Source: Sulfurimonas sp.
GTDB taxonomy: Bacteria > Campylobacterota > Campylobacteria > Campylobacterales > Sulfurimonadaceae
Length of the DNA stretch: 40,406 bases
NCBI GenBank assembly: GCA_026988235.1
Contig: JALSLQ010000074.1
Location: 1 to 40,406 of the forward strand
Direction of reading: 5' to 3'
Of the stretch, positions 1-7,545 are shown piece after piece (the stretch's first letter is position 1; each line of letters opens with the position of its first letter). Below the pieces are notes generated by a model. The model saw only the letters and a list, made by a program, of their open reading frames with translations, was not told the DNA's origin and ran no database searches. Position numbers and translations under genes: made by a program.

Positions 1-64
1 GTCCAGTATCAGAAATTGGTTTGAAATTTATCCTCAACTTTGTATATTTTTCAGCGAAATTATG

Positions 65-1108
65 TCAAAATATACGAAGTGATTTAGGATTAAGAGGTGG
101 GTTTACACAGTTAGGTTTACACTCTCGTCCAAAAGAATGAAATGTTTTAATTTGTATATCAATATTTTGTTCTTGAAATCTTTCTTTTAATTCTTCTTGA
201 GCATTTTTATTAAATGCTAATATAAGTATTTCATTCGGATGTAAAACTTCTTTTTTTATTAAATAGCATACTTTAGCAACAATAACACTTGTTTTTCCAG
301 AACCTGCTCCTGCAAGAACTAGGTTGTTATTTTCATTTATTAAGACTGCTTCTTGTTGCTTTTTCGTCAATGGATTTGATTCTATTGTGTCAAAAAAAAC
401 TTTTTCATTAATTCTTTCATTCTTTACAAAGAGCTTGTTTTTATTGTCTATCCATAACTTGTTATTACTGTTGAACTGAATAACATCATTGATTAAATGC
501 TTTATATCTTTATGAGTTATAAATTCTTCTTGATTATATAGTATATGACTTAGCTCAGTTACTAATTCTGTTTTGATGTAACTATTTATATATCTTTCTA
601 TTGATAATATTATTATTTTATTTTGAAAAGATAAAAGCTTATTTTTAAATATTTTCATTTTTTGAATAAATTGATTTTCAAGTTTTTTAATTTCTGATTG
701 AATTCGCTCAATTTTATTTGCAATAGAGTTTTGTTCTAAATGCAAGGCTTCAAGTTCTATTTTTTCTTTACTAATATCATCCTCTTTTTGAATAATATTA
801 TTTTCTAATTTTTGAATTTGTTTTTTTATCTCACCTAAGCTTTCTAAATGTTTTTGCTTGTAATCTATAATGCCAAAACTAATTAATTCTATAAACTTAT
901 CAAAAATATTTATCTTGAAATTCATTGATAAGTTTTTGATTTCATCATTATATATAGCAATATTTTTCAATATATTTGACACATCAGACTGTAGTAAAAT
1001 AATAGTGTTTTTATTTTTATCAATGTCTAATGAAATATTTTGATTAGACTTTTTTAACATATCTTTTTCAGAGTATTTAATTTTAATTTGTTTAGTTATT
1101 TGTCTCAA
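65..1108 (-). CDS. UvrD/Rep-like helicase, C-terminally truncated
   Basis: The protein has a long charged coiled-coil-like N-terminal half (about residues 80-165). A superfamily-1 helicase start follows: a Q-motif-like TKKQQEAV, Walker A AGAGSGKT at 266-273, motif Ia-like ILAFNKNAQEEL and then KTFHSFGRE. Directly after this the sequence changes to a short unrelated-looking tail and stops at 347 residues. Motifs II to VI are therefore absent, including the DExx Walker B and the motif IV-VI arginine. A full UvrD/HelD-type enzyme would be roughly twice as long or more. The track start is TTG with only a weak AGG upstream, so the N-terminus is uncertain; an internal ATG at residue 18 is an alternative. 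It lies downstream of the R-M module on the same strand but outside the attC-like hairpin. It is probably a pseudogene or 3'-truncated remnant, since a helicase without motif II should be inactive. Confidence 0.7.
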   Translation of the reverse strand: MRQITKQIKIKYSEKDMLKKSNQNISLDIDKNKNTIILLQSDVSNILKNIAIYNDEIKNLSMNFKINIFDKFIELISFGIIDYKQKHLESLGEIKKQIQKLENNIIQKEDDISKEKIELEALHLEQNSIANKIERIQSEIKKLENQFIQKMKIFKNKLLSFQNKIIILSIERYINSYIKTELVTELSHILYNQEEFITHKDIKHLINDVIQFNSNNKLWIDNKNKLFVKNERINEKVFFDTIESNPLTKKQQEAVLINENNNLVLAGAGSGKTSVIVAKVCYLIKKEVLHPNEILILAFNKNAQEELKERFQEQNIDIQIKTFHSFGRECKPNCVNPPLNPKSLRIF

Positions 1109-1173
1109 GTTTGATATACCTATTTAATAGTTTTATAATGTTTTTTATTTATTGTCATGTAGTTACACCTAGA

Positions 1174-1240
1174 TACAACGGTTGACTTGAACTGTGAATT
1201 TTCACTAGAAAATTTATTAATTCCAAGGTTTTGTTAGCAA
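1174..1240 (-). repeat. attC-like hairpin overlapping the methyltransferase stop codon
   Basis: Read on the minus strand, this 67-base element starts with GCTAAC, whose TAA is the methyltransferase stop, and ends with GTTGTA. These resemble the outer R boxes of integron attC sites. Inside lie 6-nt spacers, then TTGGAATT and AGTTCAAG. These two pair with one extra G on one side, like the extrahelical base of an attC L box. A terminal hairpin AATTTTC-loop-GAAAATT sits at the centre. The edges recur in inverted orientation at 5315-5478. The boxes do not fit the RYYYAAC/GTTRRRY consensus perfectly, so the attC assignment is inference. Confidence 0.5.
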
Positions 1241-2424
1241 GTTACCTTGCTTAAAAGTTTATTTATTTCATAGATAGTTGAGTTTATAATTTCAATATTA
1301 CTATTTTCATTATCATGTTCAAATAAAGACTTAATATCATTAGTTCTTACTAAAAATGATTTCTTTGAATTTTTTATATTTACTGCTTTATTTAATGCTT
1401 TTATGGCATCTTCTAATGTTTCATTTTCTTTTTGAATACGGATTAATATAGGACTATTTTTATATGTTGTTTTTAATATTGCATCAATGCCACTATTCCT
1501 TTGAACAGGAACATACTCAATATCATGTAGTAATTTTTCAACCATAGCACTAACATTTTGATATGCTTGTTTACCTTTTTTTAATAAATTAGACTCACTT
1601 TTTATTGGATTGTTTAATCTAGATTTCGTAAGATTAATCGCTTCTTCTGATTTATCAATACCAATAACTTTTCTATTATTTAATTTTCCTGCAACTAAAG
1701 TTGTTCCACTTCCACAAAAGGGGTCAAGAATCGTATCTCCCTCGTGTGAAGCAATATCAATAATTCTTTCTAATAATAAAATAGGTTTTTGAGTCGGATA
1801 ACCAACTCTCTCTTTTGCTTTTGGATTTAAATAAGGTATTTCCCAAACATCATTTAAAGGCACACCTTTTTTTATGTCACTATTTATTGTATTGCCATTG
1901 TTGTCTTTTGCATATACGGTTTTACCATTTTTATCTCTTACTCGTCGTTGAAGTATTTGGTCTATGTTAGTTGTTTCTGAATAATCATTATAAATTGTTT
2001 TAAATTTAAAATCTTTAGTCTTAGAATAAAAATATATAGTTTGATGAGATGGTAATAAGCCTTTTTTTGAATTTGACCATCTTTTATAGTACCAAATAAT
2101 TTCAGATTGAAACTGTTTTAAACCAAAAATATCATCTAGTAAAGTTTTTACAATGTGAGTAGAATTTTTATCGCAATGAACAAATATACTTCCATCGTTT
2201 TTTAAAACTCGCTTCAACTCTTTTAATCTTTTATGCAAAAAATTTGCATACTCTTCATGGCTTTTCCATATATCGCTGTATGAAAACTCTTTACTTCCGT
2301 CTCTCGTCTTAAGTTTTTGTACGGTATTTGTAAAAAATGGTGGGTCTAAATAGATTAGGTCTATACTTTGGGTTTCAAAAGTTGGTAATATATCTAAACA
2401 ATCTCCAAGTAAAACTTTTTCCAT
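1234..2424 (-). CDS. Beta-class DNA (N4-cytosine or N6-adenine) methyltransferase
   Basis: This is an S-adenosylmethionine-dependent DNA methyltransferase that would protect sites cut by the adjacent endonuclease. Counting from the preferred start, catalytic motif IV is DPPF at about residues 27-30. The TQKP motif is near 211, and the SAM-binding motif I DPFCGSGTT is at 234-242. Motif IV preceding motif I marks the beta class (N6_N4_Mtase fold). A tail of roughly 110 residues follows the catalytic domain and has no obvious match; it may aid target recognition. The start chosen is the ATG at 2424, because AGGAG lies 8 bases upstream. The longer track start at 2454 lies inside the endonuclease gene. 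Only 4 bases separate the endonuclease stop from this ATG, so the two are probably translationally coupled. The target base cannot be decided by eye. Confidence 0.88.
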   Translation of the reverse strand: MEKVLLGDCLDILPTFETQSIDLIYLDPPFFTNTVQKLKTRDGSKEFSYSDIWKSHEEYANFLHKRLKELKRVLKNDGSIFVHCDKNSTHIVKTLLDDIFGLKQFQSEIIWYYKRWSNSKKGLLPSHQTIYFYSKTKDFKFKTIYNDYSETTNIDQILQRRVRDKNGKTVYAKDNNGNTINSDIKKGVPLNDVWEIPYLNPKAKERVGYPTQKPILLLERIIDIASHEGDTILDPFCGSGTTLVAGKLNNRKVIGIDKSEEAINLTKSRLNNPIKSESNLLKKGKQAYQNVSAMVEKLLHDIEYVPVQRNSGIDAILKTTYKNSPILIRIQKENETLEDAIKALNKAVNIKNSKKSFLVRTNDIKSLFEHDNENSNIEIINSTIYEINKLLSKVTC

Positions 2425-2428
2425 AGTT

Positions 2429-3052
2429 TTAATCTCCTGAATTTTCTTTAGCAATATCTTCTAAAATTTGTTTTAAATCAATAGTAGTTCTGTTTTTCAC
2501 ATATTCCCAAGCACTATCTCCATAGTAATATTCTCCACCAATACCTTTATATAATGTTTCCAACATATTTTGGATTTTCATAGCTTGTGTTCTATTTGGA
2601 TAATAAAACATAACTCTTATTGGTTGGTATCCTGCGTCATGAATGACTTTAATTCTAGTATGCTCTTTTGTAATATGGTCACCATCCGTTGTAGCATCTC
2701 TCCATTTTATTTCAATAGCATTGTTACCTTCTAAACAGTCAATTTCAAATGTTTTAGGTCTTTGTCCTAAAGTATTTGGTATTTTTGTTGTTGCTGAATC
2801 TGGAAATGTTTCTAAAAAACATAATTTTGTAGCTTCTTCTAAAAATGAACCAGCATATTTATATAAAAATCGTCCCTTATTTTGATACAAATCTATTAAA
2901 TGACCCTCTTTATCTGATATTCCCAAAACTTGATAGATTAAATAATGAGACTTATCATCTGCTTTCATCTCTTCCATTCTGTTATCTATTTTACTTTTTA
3001 GATTATCAGAATATTTTTTTGCTAACTCTTTTATTTTTTGTTTTATTGCCAT
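2429..3052 (-). CDS. Type II restriction endonuclease, PD-(D/E)xK, ApaLI-like
   Basis: This is the likely DNA-cleaving partner of the downstream methyltransferase. A PD-(D/E)xK nuclease signature is visible: D105, then E114-x-K116 (IEIKW), followed by RDATTDGDHITKEHTR. That last stretch resembles ApaLI-type enzymes from memory, but no search was run and the cut site is not proven. The protein is all soluble, 207 residues, a normal size for an orthodox type II enzyme. The start is set at the ATG at 3052 (MAIKQK), which has AGG about 8 bases upstream; the track start at 3085 overlaps the end of the ATPase gene. Gene order ATPase, nuclease, methyltransferase with gaps of 13 and 4 bases indicates one transcript. 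The nuclease preceding its methyltransferase in the same operon is notable, because self-protection must then be timed some other way. Confidence 0.8.
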   Translation of the reverse strand: MAIKQKIKELAKKYSDNLKSKIDNRMEEMKADDKSHYLIYQVLGISDKEGHLIDLYQNKGRFLYKYAGSFLEEATKLCFLETFPDSATTKIPNTLGQRPKTFEIDCLEGNNAIEIKWRDATTDGDHITKEHTRIKVIHDAGYQPIRVMFYYPNRTQAMKIQNMLETLYKGIGGEYYYGDSAWEYVKNRTTIDLKQILEDIAKENSGD

Positions 3053-3065
3053 TACTATACCTGCT

Positions 3066-5267
3066 TTATAAATTTTTAACATCACTATATAAATTCTTTA
3101 ACTCTATTATATCCATATCTAATAGTGGCTCATACATAAAAGAATTTAAATGGATATTTTCTGGGGTCATAATATTTACACTTTCTAAAATAACTTTATT
3201 ATTTATTTCTGTTGGAAAATCGTTAATAAATCTTTTAAATAATTTTCTAGTTTGAGATTTTGTAATTGTATTTACCCAAACACTATCATTAATTCTATTA
3301 ATCATAAATTCTTCTGCTTTTAATCTGATGGCTAATGCTAAAATAATTTTATTTTCTAAATTTATATCATTAGCTAAGATATCAGTATCAGCAATACTAA
3401 TAATTAAATCATATATTTTATCAGTATCATTTATGCTACTATTAAAATTATCTTTTCCTATATATTCTTTATATATTATTTTTAATTGCATAAAATTAAT
3501 AGTATTAGTATAATCTTTGAAGTGAAGTAAATTAGTTAGTAATGAATAATCTTCATCAATAGTTTGAAATGTATTAATCTTTTTATCAACACCATATTCT
3601 ATTAAATTTCTTATAAATGGAATTAACGCAATAATCTTTTTTTTATCAGTTAAATTATTTTTCCAATTTAGAAATGGTTGATTTTGATAATGCTCTTTTT
3701 CTATTTTAATTTCATCATCAATTTTAATAGCACAAAATCTATTTTCTCTAAATGGCAAATTTAAACGACTTGATATTGTTCTGTAAAAATCGAAATTATG
3801 GGATAAAATTATCATATAAAAATTATCTTCTTTAGATATATCATTCAGATATTCAATAATTGCATACTTGTTTTTGTAGTCAAATGAATCGGCAATATCA
3901 TCTATAATAAATAAAGTTTTTTGGTTTTCTTTTTTTCTTTTTTCAATATCAAAAATAATATTTAATAAGTATAAGGCTCTTTTTTCCCCTTGACTTAATG
4001 TATCTTTATTTTCTAATTCATCTCTATTTAATTTTACCCAATCTGCGTCTTCACATTCATCATGATTTTTTCTATCGCAAAAACTAAATATAATTTTTGG
4101 TAAATTTTCTCCAATAATAGAACTCGTTAAATTATCAATATTCATTTTAAATGGTAAGTTAAATCTGGCATTAAAAATATCTATAGCCTCTTTCCATGGT
4201 GTATCATCTATATCCAATGCATCAATTTGCTCTTTTAGTAATGCATATTGTATTTTCAAGTTATTAAAATTTTCCTCATCTTCTTTCAAATATGAAAACC
4301 AAAGTTTTTTCCTAAATTCTTCAAGATTATTTAGTGTCAATTCCTCTATAATTTCAGGATATTTTTCAATCGTATCTTTTAAAGCCATACCTTTTACATC
4401 ACTTAATAATTTTTCAATTGCTTTAAATTCCAAACTATCTTGTAGCTCATTTTCAATTTCGGTTATTTTTGTATTTAGCTCTGCAATTGAAGAAATATCT
4501 TGGCTACCATTTAACAATATTTTATTATTCCTAACAAAAAATTTATTTCCTTTTAGCTTTTTTTGTATCTCTTTCAATTTAGGTAGTGTAAAATTTCCTT
4601 TATCTAAAAAACTATAATTATCATATATTTCATTACTTTTGGTAAGATAATCATCTATTTTATCTTGAAATTCGGTAGATTTTATTTTTTTACTAAGCAC
4701 TGAATCATCAAAAATATCCATATATTTAATATTAGAAAAATAATTAATTTCTTCTGGCAATATAAATGTGTCTAAATTTCTCAAAAAACTTTTTTCTTGA
4801 AAACTAAAATCGTCTATAATCTTAGGTTCTAATTCAAAAACTATTTTTCCTAATGAAGTTTTTGAAATCTTTAAACCTGATTTTTTTTCTAATTTTTTTA
4901 ATATATTTAATTTGAGATTTAACACTTCCTCCAATTGCTCTTTTAATACATTGTCAATTAATAAAGAAGAAATACTATTCGATTCATAAGATTTTTCAAA
5001 TGAGTTAATTACAAATATTTCTTCTTTATCTATGATGTTATCATTAATTTTAATTTCTTTAATTGTAGGTGTATTATTAAAAATTAAATCTTCTATATCA
5101 GATTCTTTACCATCTTGAAATTTTTTAAAAATTTTTGCAAATGATGTTTTCATTAAACCATTTTTTGCATAAATCACATTCACATTGTGTTCAACTGTAA
5201 AACAAAATTCTTTATTTAACTTTTTGATTCCATAACAGTTTTTAAAATTTACTTCTACTTTTTGCAT
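3066..5267 (-). CDS. SMC/ABC-like ATPase with atypical Walker A, R-M associated
   Basis: This 733-residue protein is built like a Rad50/AAA_13-type ABC ATPase. The N-terminal P-loop is YAKNGLMKTSF (33-43), where the usual GxxGxGK(S/T) is reduced to NGLMKTS. A long helical middle spans about 100-350. The ABC signature LSQGEKR is at 424-430, Walker B TLFIIDDIADSFD at 451-463 and the H-loop LSH at 488-490. About 240 residues follow the ATPase head, ending in IHLNSFMYEP near 705-714. This C-terminal part may be an effector, but I recognise no nuclease motif in it. Family precedent (PrrC, RloC, OLD and PtuA-like ATPases near R-M genes) suggests an anti-phage role; that is inference. The ATG at 5267 has AGAGGA upstream. 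It is first in the operon with the endonuclease and methyltransferase. Base composition is visibly more AT-rich than the neighbouring housekeeping genes. Confidence 0.8.
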   Translation of the reverse strand: MQKVEVNFKNCYGIKKLNKEFCFTVEHNVNVIYAKNGLMKTSFAKIFKKFQDGKESDIEDLIFNNTPTIKEIKINDNIIDKEEIFVINSFEKSYESNSISSLLIDNVLKEQLEEVLNLKLNILKKLEKKSGLKISKTSLGKIVFELEPKIIDDFSFQEKSFLRNLDTFILPEEINYFSNIKYMDIFDDSVLSKKIKSTEFQDKIDDYLTKSNEIYDNYSFLDKGNFTLPKLKEIQKKLKGNKFFVRNNKILLNGSQDISSIAELNTKITEIENELQDSLEFKAIEKLLSDVKGMALKDTIEKYPEIIEELTLNNLEEFRKKLWFSYLKEDEENFNNLKIQYALLKEQIDALDIDDTPWKEAIDIFNARFNLPFKMNIDNLTSSIIGENLPKIIFSFCDRKNHDECEDADWVKLNRDELENKDTLSQGEKRALYLLNIIFDIEKRKKENQKTLFIIDDIADSFDYKNKYAIIEYLNDISKEDNFYMIILSHNFDFYRTISSRLNLPFRENRFCAIKIDDEIKIEKEHYQNQPFLNWKNNLTDKKKIIALIPFIRNLIEYGVDKKINTFQTIDEDYSLLTNLLHFKDYTNTINFMQLKIIYKEYIGKDNFNSSINDTDKIYDLIISIADTDILANDINLENKIILALAIRLKAEEFMINRINDSVWVNTITKSQTRKLFKRFINDFPTEINNKVILESVNIMTPENIHLNSFMYEPLLDMDIIELKNLYSDVKNL

Positions 5268-5314
5268 TGGAGTTTTCCTCTCATAATAATACCCAAAATG
5301 TAGTTAAACATGTA

Positions 5315-5502
5315 TTGCTAACGGCGAAGCTGAGCCCCATTAATGTATATCTCAGAAAATTCGTTTGCGATTTTCTGAGATATACTTTGATGTGGGACTC
5401 CTGCCATTTGTTGTATGTAGCGTAGCGGAATACGACAAATGGTTGGTGACCCGTTTAGGGCTCAGCTTCGCCGTTGTAAGTTTCCGCTCCGCGGGAACTT
5501 AC
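5315..5502. repeat. Multi-hairpin palindromic element, possible attC or mobile-unit end
   Basis: A perfect 18-bp inverted repeat (AACGGCGAAGCTGAGCCC, 5320-5337 with 5458-5475) encloses two further hairpins. One pairs GTATATCTCAGAAAAT (5345-5360) with its complement at 5370-5385. The other pairs CCATTTGTTGTAT (5404-5416) with 5430-5442, with one mismatch. A fourth hairpin, GTAAGTTTCCGC with GCGGGAACTTAC, abuts it at 5476-5502. The stems are far more GC-rich than their surroundings. The edges TTGCTAAC and GTTGTA match those of the element at 1174-1240 but point the opposite way. It is not a tRNA: there is no acceptor or anticodon arm. Confidence 0.7.
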
Positions 5503-5568
5503 AACTATTTATTTAAGGAACATTTTATCATATAAAAACTTATATCACAGCATTAATAGAATGTTTAA

Positions 5569-5759
5569 ATGTCCTCTCTGTTTTCTAAAAATGGTAAAAT
5601 TAAGTTAAAAACATGGCAAGTTGCAATGGAATTGAGTTATTAACATTTTTTATACTAGTATTCTTAAGTATATGATGTCCTTTTTGACAATAAATATCAT
5701 ATTAGAAGGATAAAGTGTCTGCTAATTATTAGCTACAGAGTTAGAAGGACATAATGTCC
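5569..5759. promoter_or_regulatory. Cluster of AGGACAT boxes upstream of the two-component operon
   Basis: AGGACAT occurs on the minus strand at 5569-5575 and 5675-5681 and on the plus strand at 5746-5752. The last copy forms the 13-bp palindrome GGACATAATGTCC (5747-5759). A related direct repeat, TTAGAAGGA followed by TGTC, is at 5702-5719 and again at 5741-5758. The spacing and symmetry suggest operator sites, plausibly for the downstream response regulator itself. No convincing -35/-10 pair was identified. The rest of 5503-5782 shows no gene. Confidence 0.45.
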
Positions 5760-5782
5760 CTTAAATATAGTGAGGTTTAATT

Positions 5783-5851
5783 ATGAAAATTATGAAAAAA
5801 TTAATTAACATTGAGCTAATGCACTTTTGTATATACTTTGACTATGTCTAA
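5783..5851 (+). CDS. Possible 22-residue leader peptide upstream of the response regulator
   Basis: A short ORF begins at an ATG with GAGG seven bases upstream, the best ribosome-binding site in this region. It runs 22 codons and ends at a TAA overlapping the first codons of the response regulator. The regulator's own ATG has no clear Shine-Dalgarno sequence, so translation of this ORF may deliver ribosomes to it. The peptide (MKIMKKLINIELMHF...) resembles no family I know. It could be a chance ORF. Confidence 0.35.
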   Translation: MKIMKKLINIELMHFCIYFDYV

Positions 5852-6497
5852 AATATTGTTATTAGAAGATGATGAAATACTCTCAGAAACCTTGATTGAA
5901 CTGTTAGAAAATGAAGCGTTTGAAGTGTTACATGTAAAGGATGGTGAGGCTGCTCTTGATGCTACATTTGCAAACAGGTTTACTCTGATGCTTTTGGATG
6001 TGAATGTTCCTTTGTTGAATGGTTTTGAACTGCTCAACAGTTTACGCCAAAGTGGAGACACTACTCCCGCTATTTTTCTCACCTCTTTAAGTGATATTGC
6101 CTCATTGGCAAACGGTTTTGATGTCGGTGCGGATGACTACATTAAAAAGCCTTTTGATTTTGATGAACTGCTTATACGCATTCACGCACTTTTAAAAAAA
6201 GCATATCATACTTACCAAAATGAGTTACATGTAGATGATTTTCGCTTTGTGATTGACAAAGACGAGCTTTACAACAAGTCTTATTTTATACCACTCTCTC
6301 CTTATGAATTGCAAATTACAAAACTCTTTTTTAAAAACCTCAACAAAACAGTGCAAAAAGAGCTTATACTTGAAGAACTTAACGGGAACAAAGAGATGAG
6401 TGAGGGAGCCTTGCGGGTGCATATCAACAAACTTCGCAAAATCGGCTTACCCATTACAACCATAAAAGGGATAGGATACCGTCTTGCATCATCATGA
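5844..6497 (+). CDS. OmpR/PhoB-type response regulator
   Basis: This is a two-component DNA-binding regulator. The receiver domain occupies about residues 1-118. By the track numbering it has acidic residues D11/D12, phospho-acceptor D54 within LLLDVNVP, T82 and the KKP lysine near 104. A winged-helix DNA-binding domain follows (about 125-217), with the typical ending TTIKGIGYRL. The start is set at the ATG at 5844 (MSKILLLEDD); the track begins two codons earlier at a TTG. The gene overlaps the downstream kinase by 14 bases, so the two form one operon. The signal sensed is unknown. The repeated AGGACAT boxes upstream may be its own binding sites. Confidence 0.9.
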   Translation: MSKILLLEDDEILSETLIELLENEAFEVLHVKDGEAALDATFANRFTLMLLDVNVPLLNGFELLNSLRQSGDTTPAIFLTSLSDIASLANGFDVGADDYIKKPFDFDELLIRIHALLKKAYHTYQNELHVDDFRFVIDKDELYNKSYFIPLSPYELQITKLFFKNLNKTVQKELILEELNGNKEMSEGALRVHINKLRKIGLPITTIKGIGYRLASS

Positions 6498-7545
6498 AAA
6501 ACTGGCATTTTTAAAATTTTTTCTTGTTTATTTCATAAGTACTGCCTTTCTTATATTAATCGCAGGGTATTTTTATATTGAACAAACAAAAAATCATTAT
6601 TTAAAAATAGAAGAATTTTCACTTATTGAGTATGCCAGACATATTAAAATGGGCAACTCTTTAAACGAATACGGCAAAAATTATCACTACTCTTTACGAG
6701 ACGTACCAAAACATATAGACATTAGGAATTTTACTATAGGACAAGAAGAGTTTTCCAAATTATTACCTATGAATTGGCATGGAAAATATTTACAAGTATT
6801 TAAATCAAAAGAGAGCTTTGATAAAAAATTATTTGACTTCAAAAAAAAAGTCTTAATAACACAGTTTTTACTGCTTCTAATTTTTGCATACATCAGCTAT
6901 AGACTAGCAAAAAGTGCTTTAAAGCCTTTACAAAAAAGTATCATAACACTTGATAAATTTGCAAAAGATTTAATCCATGATTTAAATACACCCGTGACTT
7001 CAATACAACTCAATATGAAGCTCATAGAAAAAATTCCTCAACTCCAAGACAACAAAGCACTGAAACGAATCATCAAAAGTGTTAACAATATTTCAGAACT
7101 CCATGAAAACCTCACTATACTTTTACAAGAAGAGACTTTTCAAATGCAAATGCAAAATATTTATCCAATTATTCATGAGATTGTTGAGGTGCAAAAAGTG
7201 CTCTACCCGCATATTGATTTTCAAATACAAGGCACTTCATTCAAAGCAAAAATAAACAAACATGCTATGAAACAAATTTTACAAAATATCATCTCCAATG
7301 CCTGTAAATACAATACACAAAACGGATATATCAAAATCTACCATAAAAACCATGCACTCTACATTGAAGATAGTGGAAAAGGAATCAAAGAACCCCAAAA
7401 GATTTTTGAGCGTTCTTACAGTAATGAAAACAGTAGCGGTTTAGGGCTCGATATAGTAAAAAGGTTGGCGTTTGCCATGAATATCAAAATAGAAGTTCAG
7501 GCAAAAGAGACGCAAGGAAGTATATTTATTATCAAAATGCCTTAA
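6484..7545 (+). CDS. Membrane sensor histidine kinase
   Basis: This is the partner of the preceding regulator. Transmembrane segment 1 is at about 8-30 and segment 2 at about 123-141, with a small sensor loop of roughly 90 residues between them. There is little room for a separate HAMP domain. The dimerisation/phospho-acceptor helix carries H165 in LIHDLNTP. The N box is around N268/N272 (NIISNACKY), the G1 box is DSGKG at 296-300 and the G2 box is GLGL at 319-322. All motifs needed for autophosphorylation are present. The apparent start is TTG inside the end of the regulator gene; the ATG ten bases on is in another frame. At 353 residues it is a compact kinase. Its stop overlaps the convergent potassium-channel gene by 4 bases, leaving no room for a terminator. 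Confidence 0.88.
   Translation: MHHHEKLAFLKFFLVYFISTAFLILIAGYFYIEQTKNHYLKIEEFSLIEYARHIKMGNSLNEYGKNYHYSLRDVPKHIDIRNFTIGQEEFSKLLPMNWHGKYLQVFKSKESFDKKLFDFKKKVLITQFLLLLIFAYISYRLAKSALKPLQKSIITLDKFAKDLIHDLNTPVTSIQLNMKLIEKIPQLQDNKALKRIIKSVNNISELHENLTILLQEETFQMQMQNIYPIIHEIVEVQKVLYPHIDFQIQGTSFKAKINKHAMKQILQNIISNACKYNTQNGYIKIYHKNHALYIEDSGKGIKEPQKIFERSYSNENSSGLGLDIVKRLAFAMNIKIEVQAKETQGSIFIIKMP

Noticed and set aside
2845-3255. 136-residue hydrophobic plus-strand ORF opposite the endonuclease and ATPase
   Set aside because: It is the antisense of two well-supported genes; the apparent membrane segments come from AT-rich complementary codons.
5315-5502. Cloverleaf-like folding suggesting a tRNA or tmRNA
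   Set aside because: There is no CCA-adjacent acceptor stem, T-loop (TTCGANTC) or anticodon arm; the stems are long perfect palindromes instead.
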